NCBI GenBank assembly: GCA_963573305.1
Contig: OY754332.1
Location: forward strand, 50,319,559 to 50,383,558
Reading direction: 5' to 3'
Origin: Pyrrhosoma nymphula
Lineage: Eukaryota > Arthropoda > Insecta > Odonata > Coenagrionidae
Length of the DNA: 64,000 bases
Shown here: piece after piece, positions 58,662-64,000 of the stretch
How positions within the stretch are numbered: position 1 is the stretch's first letter
Layout: each line of letters starts with the position of its first letter
Notes under the pieces: model-generated
What the model saw: only the letters and a program-made list of their open reading frames with translations
Told to the model about the DNA's origin: nothing
The model's database searches: none
Program-made: the position numbers and the translations under genes

Positions 58662-60059
58662 GATCGCTTTATTAGAATCTGTGACGAAAGTTAGTGAGAA
58701 AGTTTTCGGAAATATAAAGAGTGTATTAATCGACCCTTCTTACAATAATGATTTTCGGCTCCCTCACCTATACAGCAAAGTGAGGCGAAGTTAATCATTG
58801 GAAGAACATACCTAAAACAGCTTGGTGGGAAAATGACCTGACCAGATACCTACCTTGAAGAAAAGGTTCTTCCGGCTGCGGCTTCATAGACTTATAGTCT
58901 TGTGCACTTCCACTTCGTTTCCTCAAAAAAATACTATTTAACTAAAAATATATTGCATAAAAACGCCCTGAAAGAAGTTGAATTCAAATTTATCAAAAAG
59001 AACGGCCACAAAGGAAGGACTAGAGCCATAAAATATTTAGACCGTTGAATTACGTGCCAATACTGTTAATGAAGATGGGATGTTCAAAAATACAATCATC
59101 TCTAGTTATTTTTTCCTGGGAATTTTGATCCCTCCTCAGGTGAGAACCCTTTACATGTTTGATGATTATTAAGGTTACGTACGAATCAATCTATGGTAAA
59201 ATCTTTTGTCATATATCTGCTGGTAGGGTGTCCAGGAACACTTATTCGGATCATGTTGGGGATAAGTGCTCTCAGTTGCTGCAAATGTGTCACATTGATA
59301 ATGACTATAGAGTGCTCATTTGGAACTAAAGAAACGTCATTAGAAAGTGACATCAGTTGGAGCTCGGGTGATTGCCAGCTATCGCCACAGATGTTTTACT
59401 CTAAATGAACATGATGCGCCCTCGTTAATCATTAAAAAATATGAAGGAGCATTTGATTCAAACGTGTAGTCAAAGTGGCTTACCTCCTCCCTCCAATGAA
59501 ACACATCGAATCAGGTATTATAGTCTTCACTCTCCGCGATGCTTTAACCGTATCCTTGCTAGCATATTTTTCTCCATTTAAAGTCATTCCATGTAATATT
59601 AGAACCAAATATAAACTGTGGTTACTTTTGTTTAAATATGTGCGAATAATAATCACAAGAATTTGGGCTGCGTCTGCTGCCACGGGGAATGGTAGGAGAA
59701 TGTACACTTTCATCGGGAATAAACGTTGGAACAGGATGTGAGGGTGACTTTTTTAATCTGCCTCGACATAATGCCATAAGAGATGTCATTAGAACTTATA
59801 ATATTTTACAAATACATATTTAATAGGCACTCATCTCGGAATGCTACTCAATTATCGCATTTTTTATTTTCTTTTTCACAGAATAATTCTTCCTATTTCC
59901 TTTCTAAACCTTTCAAGCTATTCACTTTTTTTAACCAAGGAGTTTACAATACTGGATTTCTCTTTCGGGGGAAGCTCCATCTGGAGCACTTGCTTTAGGA
60001 CAATGCTCCAGAATTTCGACTACCAAAAGTTGCTTAAATAGTTGAGCTTGGGGAGGTTG
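58662..60059. other. Unassigned AT-rich region
   Basis: No motif-bearing frame or repeat end was recognised. Confidence 0.45.
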
Positions 60060-60720
60060 GGGAATATGTATATGCTCCCTCCTTCCCCGCGCGGGGGGCA
60101 AGAAAGCGACGGCAGGGGAAGGGGGGCAAACTACCCCTTCCGTCGGAATCGCGACCACCTGTGATAGTGGAGAGAAAATATCACGTCGAGGGAGAGAGGA
60201 TTGACCCTAGAGAGACACCACGGTGGCGGGGTGAACACAAAGGGAATCAGCGACAGAAATTCAGCGCCCGTATTTCACCAGGGAAGCGGGAGTATTTGTT
60301 TCAGGGGAGGAAGGAAGCTGCCCTTTCGCGGGTGCTGGTCCCGCCGGAGGACCTTCGTGGCGCGCGGTCAGAGGGTCAGAGGAAGGTCGCTCCCCCCGCG
60401 ACCCCCCACGAACAGGCTACCTCCGATCCTGCCTCTTATTACATTACTAGCACATGCATCCTTACCATGACGCGAAGGGCCACTCGACACACCGTCCCCA
60501 AACCGAGACCTCCGGCAGCCCGATGGAACCGCCTCATTAATTCATTTACGGCACAAAATAGAATCGTTTCCTTCACTCTTGCTTCGATAGAGGAATTGCC
60601 GCGAGAGGAGTGGCGGGGATATTCTCGCGGCAGGTGTGAGGGGGAGGGGAGGCGTGGGGTGTCGGGGGATAAGGAAATTATGGGAGGTCGCGGGTAAGCC
60701 GTAACCACTAGCGGAAGACG
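60060..60720. promoter_or_regulatory. GC-rich block, function unknown
   Basis: Denser in CG and purine tracts (GGCAGGGGAAGGGGGG near 60110) than its flanks. Reading frames of 178 (+) and 112 (-) residues are Arg/Pro/Gly-rich and overlap on opposite strands, so neither is convincing. It could be a CpG-rich promoter or exon. Confidence 0.3.
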
Positions 60721-61528
60721 TCTGGAGTGCGTGTCAAACGATGGCCGTGAACGCTGTAATTCGTTCCGACTCTTCATTTGCCTCAGTGGGTTGATTCGAC
60801 AGCAAATCTTACAGAGCTGTTGACACTTGGATGCGAGGTATTTCGGGAGCCGGGAAAGTTTTTTCGCACTGAGGCGCTGGGTGCGTATTCTATCACGTCC
60901 TCAGCATGTAGAAGAACGATAAGAGAGGAACATAAGTTTCGTCCCAATTGAGAGTCAAGAAGTATGTGGTCGTTTGGGCGAGATATTTCCCTAGTCATAA
61001 TGGAAACCATATTCGAATTTCATATTTTAATTTCAGCGTCTGTTAGAAGTGTGATGTGAATAGGGTAACATTAATGGTGCTAAAATATAGCTGTCTATGA
61101 CAAAAATTCCCAAAAATTAAATTAATATATCTACATAAGTCTCTAACTTGACCTATTTTTTCACGCCGTACGGCTAAAATGCCTTCAAAACAGCTATTTT
61201 TTGCGATTCTGTAAAATTTACTGCGGTGAGTACTAGATTAATTTTTATAAATAGTTGATAAAACATTCAAACTACACACCGTTAGTTTTTTTGACGAAAT
61301 CTAGGTGTTATAAATTCCTAATTTTTTAAACTAATCTCCCTCTTCAGCTCAAAGCCGTAATCTATCCTTAATAAAACAGCAAGCATTTTCAGGCAAATGG
61401 CTCGAAAAGTAGTTCGGCAAGGGGTTCATATTTTGATATCATTGGAAAAATGTGAGTTTATTCTTTAAAATGAGGTCAAATTCATCAATTTATAGGTGAA
61501 GTGATTTTTCGCTCAAACTTTCTTAAAT

Positions 61529-61652
61529 ATCAAAAATGTTCTTCGGGTGTGCCGCGTGATGATCAGGTTTAGCCTGACGTTTCGTGACCTCTACTGGTCA
61601 CTTATTCAAGAGGAAATTGATATCCCCGTCACACCCGAAGAACATTTTTGAT
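61529..61652. repeat. Perfect 23-bp inverted repeat with structured loop
   Basis: The arms are 61529-61551 and 61630-61652 (ATCAAAAATGTTCTTCGGGT... and its exact complement). The loop contains CAGGTTTAGCCTG and GTGACCTCTACTGGTCAC, two smaller hairpins, plus GACGTTTCG. It resembles small foldback elements like the one at 12505. Confidence 0.85.
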
Positions 61653-62982
61653 CACCATGAGCCGCGAAAGCCTCAATGAACAATTACTTCCTTAAATTGT
61701 TAGTGACGGAACCTATTCTCCTCAATCTCTTTTTTATCACTCGACTGCTTCGATCTGCAGTGCTTATTTTGCTATATTTTCAATATGGATGCCACACACA
61801 TACAGGGCACCACGAAATCAAAGGAGACAACTGCTTTCTCCATCTCTGCGAATGTATACTCTGAGCTGTTCATCAACTGGCATCACGCACATTTGGAAAG
61901 TGTTTTCCATAGAAGTGAGGGGATGTGGCATGTGAGTCCAAGGAGAGCCGTATGCCAAAGGGCCATTAGGAATGCTTTCTCATCAACGCTTATCGATGTC
62001 CCATGTAACAGAGCGCAGAAAACTCATGTTAGCGCATGTTATACGAGGCATTACCTAATATCGCCGTGAATTATCCGCCGTTCCGATGCAGCGGGGGTCC
62101 GTGACCTTCCGTGTAGACGGCGAAGAAATTTCTATTAATATGCATCCTCTATTCTGCTGCGCGTAAAAATAGCAGCAAGGGAAGACTGGTACTCAGATTC
62201 AATTTGGCTTAGTTGGTGTTTTCTCTGGAACGTGATTTTTGAAAGTCGAGTAGAAATCAAGCGGTATTTAATGTCTGAAGTAGGGAGCAAATTTTCTAAT
62301 GGCTGTTGAAAGAGGGAGGCTACGCGTCTGAAATTGAAGCGCAGCATAATTACTGATATCGCCTTTCTCATTGAGATACAGGCACTGTAGTTATGGAGCA
62401 GTCATATCCGCTGATAATGAGCTTCCGACCAAAGAAAAGACAATAATTCCTATTTATGACAACTTTCATTAGTATAATCGATCTCTTATGCTTAGCCATC
62501 TAATGAAGTTTATTCAGTGTACTTGCTCAAACATGTGTAATGCAAGTACGGACTCGGCGGAGGTTTTATGGGGTTAATGAAATCACAAGAGCACTAAAAT
62601 ATCCTTTAGGCCTCAAGGTTGCATTGTGAGTGTTATATTATTATCACAGATTATGTATTGATTTCATTAATTTACTATGAAACATTAGATTAGAATAGTC
62701 TTCTGTGACGAAGTACAACTTAAACAATGATGTACTTACAGACTTCCTCGATATACTTTGTGATATACTTTTGCCCTTTTCACTTAGTGATGATACGGGT
62801 ACTGACTACCTTCCTACTCATTATTTATTGATAAAGTTATGAAATAAGAGGGTATCTAAAACAGTTTTCATTAGTGTCTCCTCTCTCATTCTCCTTAGGT
62901 TCTTCCTCGGAAGATCATTTCCACCCGTGGTGAACTGGATTTCTTTTAAAATTGCTGTTTAACTTCCTTAGTCAGAAATAAA
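61653..62982. other. Unassigned region
   Basis: Frames at 61785-62069 (+) and 62135-62371 (-) have no recognised domain or splice support. Confidence 0.4.
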
Positions 62983-63110
62983 ATGCTACCGGTTTCGGTT
63001 ATTAAACCATAATCTACCTGTTTACCTGATGATGGTGTTATAACCGAAACAGGTTTTTTTAATTTAATAAATCAGTAAAAACACAAAGTTGTGTTTTTCT
63101 TTTAAAGATT
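62983..63110. repeat. Head-to-head pair of hammerhead-like motif units
   Basis: ACCGGTTTCGGTTATTAAAC (from 62989) faces CCTGATGATGGTGTTATAAC followed by CGAAACAGGT (63026-63055). The plus unit shows CTGATGA, a GGT...ACC stem and GAAAC, closed by ACCTG/CAGGT, then an AT-rich AATTTAATAAAT stretch. The minus unit has the same layout with GATTATGG. Shared layout with the insert at 12234-12324 suggests one repeat family. Confidence 0.5.
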
Positions 63111-64000
63111 TTCCTTAGTTATTTTAGAAAAGGAAAATTACTTGTTTTTCATGAGCCTCCATAATAGATTAGCAATTTTATCGTCTACTTCACTGTCGAT
63201 AGCCAAAAAACTCACATTTCGTCGTTGAATTTACGTCAACAACGGCGACCCAAGTTCTTATGCAGCAAGAAAACACGGTATTCAGTCTTAAATAAAGGCT
63301 TTGGTTGGCACCCGGCGTCACATGAACAATACCAGCGAATCCTATACGAAGCGAGACGTGAGGGCAGAGCGCCGGTTACCGTGGGCAAACCGAGTGGAGA
63401 ATCCTGAAACGCCGATTCTGATCGGAAATTTTAAAATTTATCGATTCACACGACAAGAATTAATCCTTCTCGATTAGCGGGTATGAATGGGCAGATAAAC
63501 TGCGGTTGTGGGGGGGACGGGCGTGAGGGTGGGTGGGATGTGAGTGGGGGAGGGATGTGGAGGGGGACGAGGGGCGAGGGAGATACCCCTAGGCGTGGGG
63601 CAGGGGATGCTTCCCTTGACCCCTCATTCATCCAGTCACAGATTTCTCCCTATGTGGTTGATAATGAGTATCTTTCCACTAATTTGAGTGACCTAATTGC
63701 CTGTTGGAAAATGAAGGACATTTTGAAGTCATAAAAAATTGCTTGGGAGTAGTGCGGTAAGATGTGAGTTCTTTACACCTAATTAAAAATAGATCTTTTT
63801 GCCCTGTGTGGAACACATAGGAAATTTCATACCTATAAATGTGCTATCTTTCAATAGATCAAGCAGAATACTGTATATCATTAGAATCGCCATGCCATTT
63901 GGCTGATATTATCCACTATGCTTCACAATGAGTCACAGAATAAAATAATGGAGGCATTATTGACTATCATTGCATCACATCACCTTCTCCAGCAGGCAAA
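63111..64000. other. Unassigned terminal region with a G-rich patch
   Basis: A purine/G-tract-rich patch at about 63485-63610 (GGGTGGGATG, GTGGGGGAGGG) interrupts AT-rich DNA. Frames on both strands across it are low complexity. Nothing else was recognised. Confidence 0.35.

Noticed and set aside
60161..60777. 178- and 112-residue frames in the 60-kb GC-rich block as genes
   Set aside because: They overlap on opposite strands, are low complexity and have no family motifs.
1..64000. CRISPR arrays, bacterial operons or riboswitches
   Set aside because: No regularly spaced identical repeats with unique spacers; gene structure, introns and repeats are eukaryotic.

Overview
The window is eukaryotic nuclear DNA, most likely from an arthropod and probably an insect. 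The only confidently recognised host gene is the 3' end of glucose-6-phosphate dehydrogenase: two spliced exons on the + strand at 745-905 and 2740-2836. The assignment to arthropods rests on the style of that protein and on the mix of transposon families (piggyBac, hAT, pogo/Tigger, Helitron, Ty3/gypsy, BEL/Pao, RTE and CR1/Jockey-group LINEs, tRNA- and 5S-derived SINEs). The species cannot be named from the sequence. A second possible host exon, with a strong Kozak context, a membrane segment and a GTGAGT donor, lies at 50127-50296.

Most of the rest is decayed mobile DNA, much of it nested. Region 5.3-9.5 kb is a minus-strand Ty3/gypsy pol, broken by two hAT-type elements with exact 8-bp duplications (6568-7693, 8343-8833) and by a 5S-rRNA-derived SINE with a 14-bp duplication (5544-5917); a BEL/Pao fragment follows. 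Region 14.8-21.05 kb is a four-part nest: a minus-strand piggyBac transposase is split by a plus-strand RTE-type LINE (11-bp duplication), whose endonuclease is split by a minus-strand CR1/Jockey-group LINE and by a 744-bp Helitron. Region 38.9-42.6 kb repeats the theme: a minus-strand RTE-type endonuclease is split by another copy of the same CR1/Jockey-group LINE. Region 51.3-55.9 kb has a third copy of that LINE, split by a 3.5-kb piggyBac with TTAA duplications and 14-bp terminal inverted repeats.

The gaps hold a decayed multi-frame gene of an unnamed repetitive family (28.76-30.42 kb), a Tigger-like MITE (26.05-26.38 kb), a hAT MITE (58.38-58.65 kb), several tRNA-derived SINEs, LINE tails, CpG-rich blocks (32.1-33.3, 35.4-36.3, 60.1-60.7 kb) and many inverted repeats. 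Two of these repeat loci carry a motif resembling a hammerhead ribozyme core. Long AT-rich stretches hold nothing I can support.

No bacterial-type operon, CRISPR array or intact viral gene is seen. The 'system' visible here is a layered record of transposition in which insertion order can be read from duplications and rejoined reading frames.
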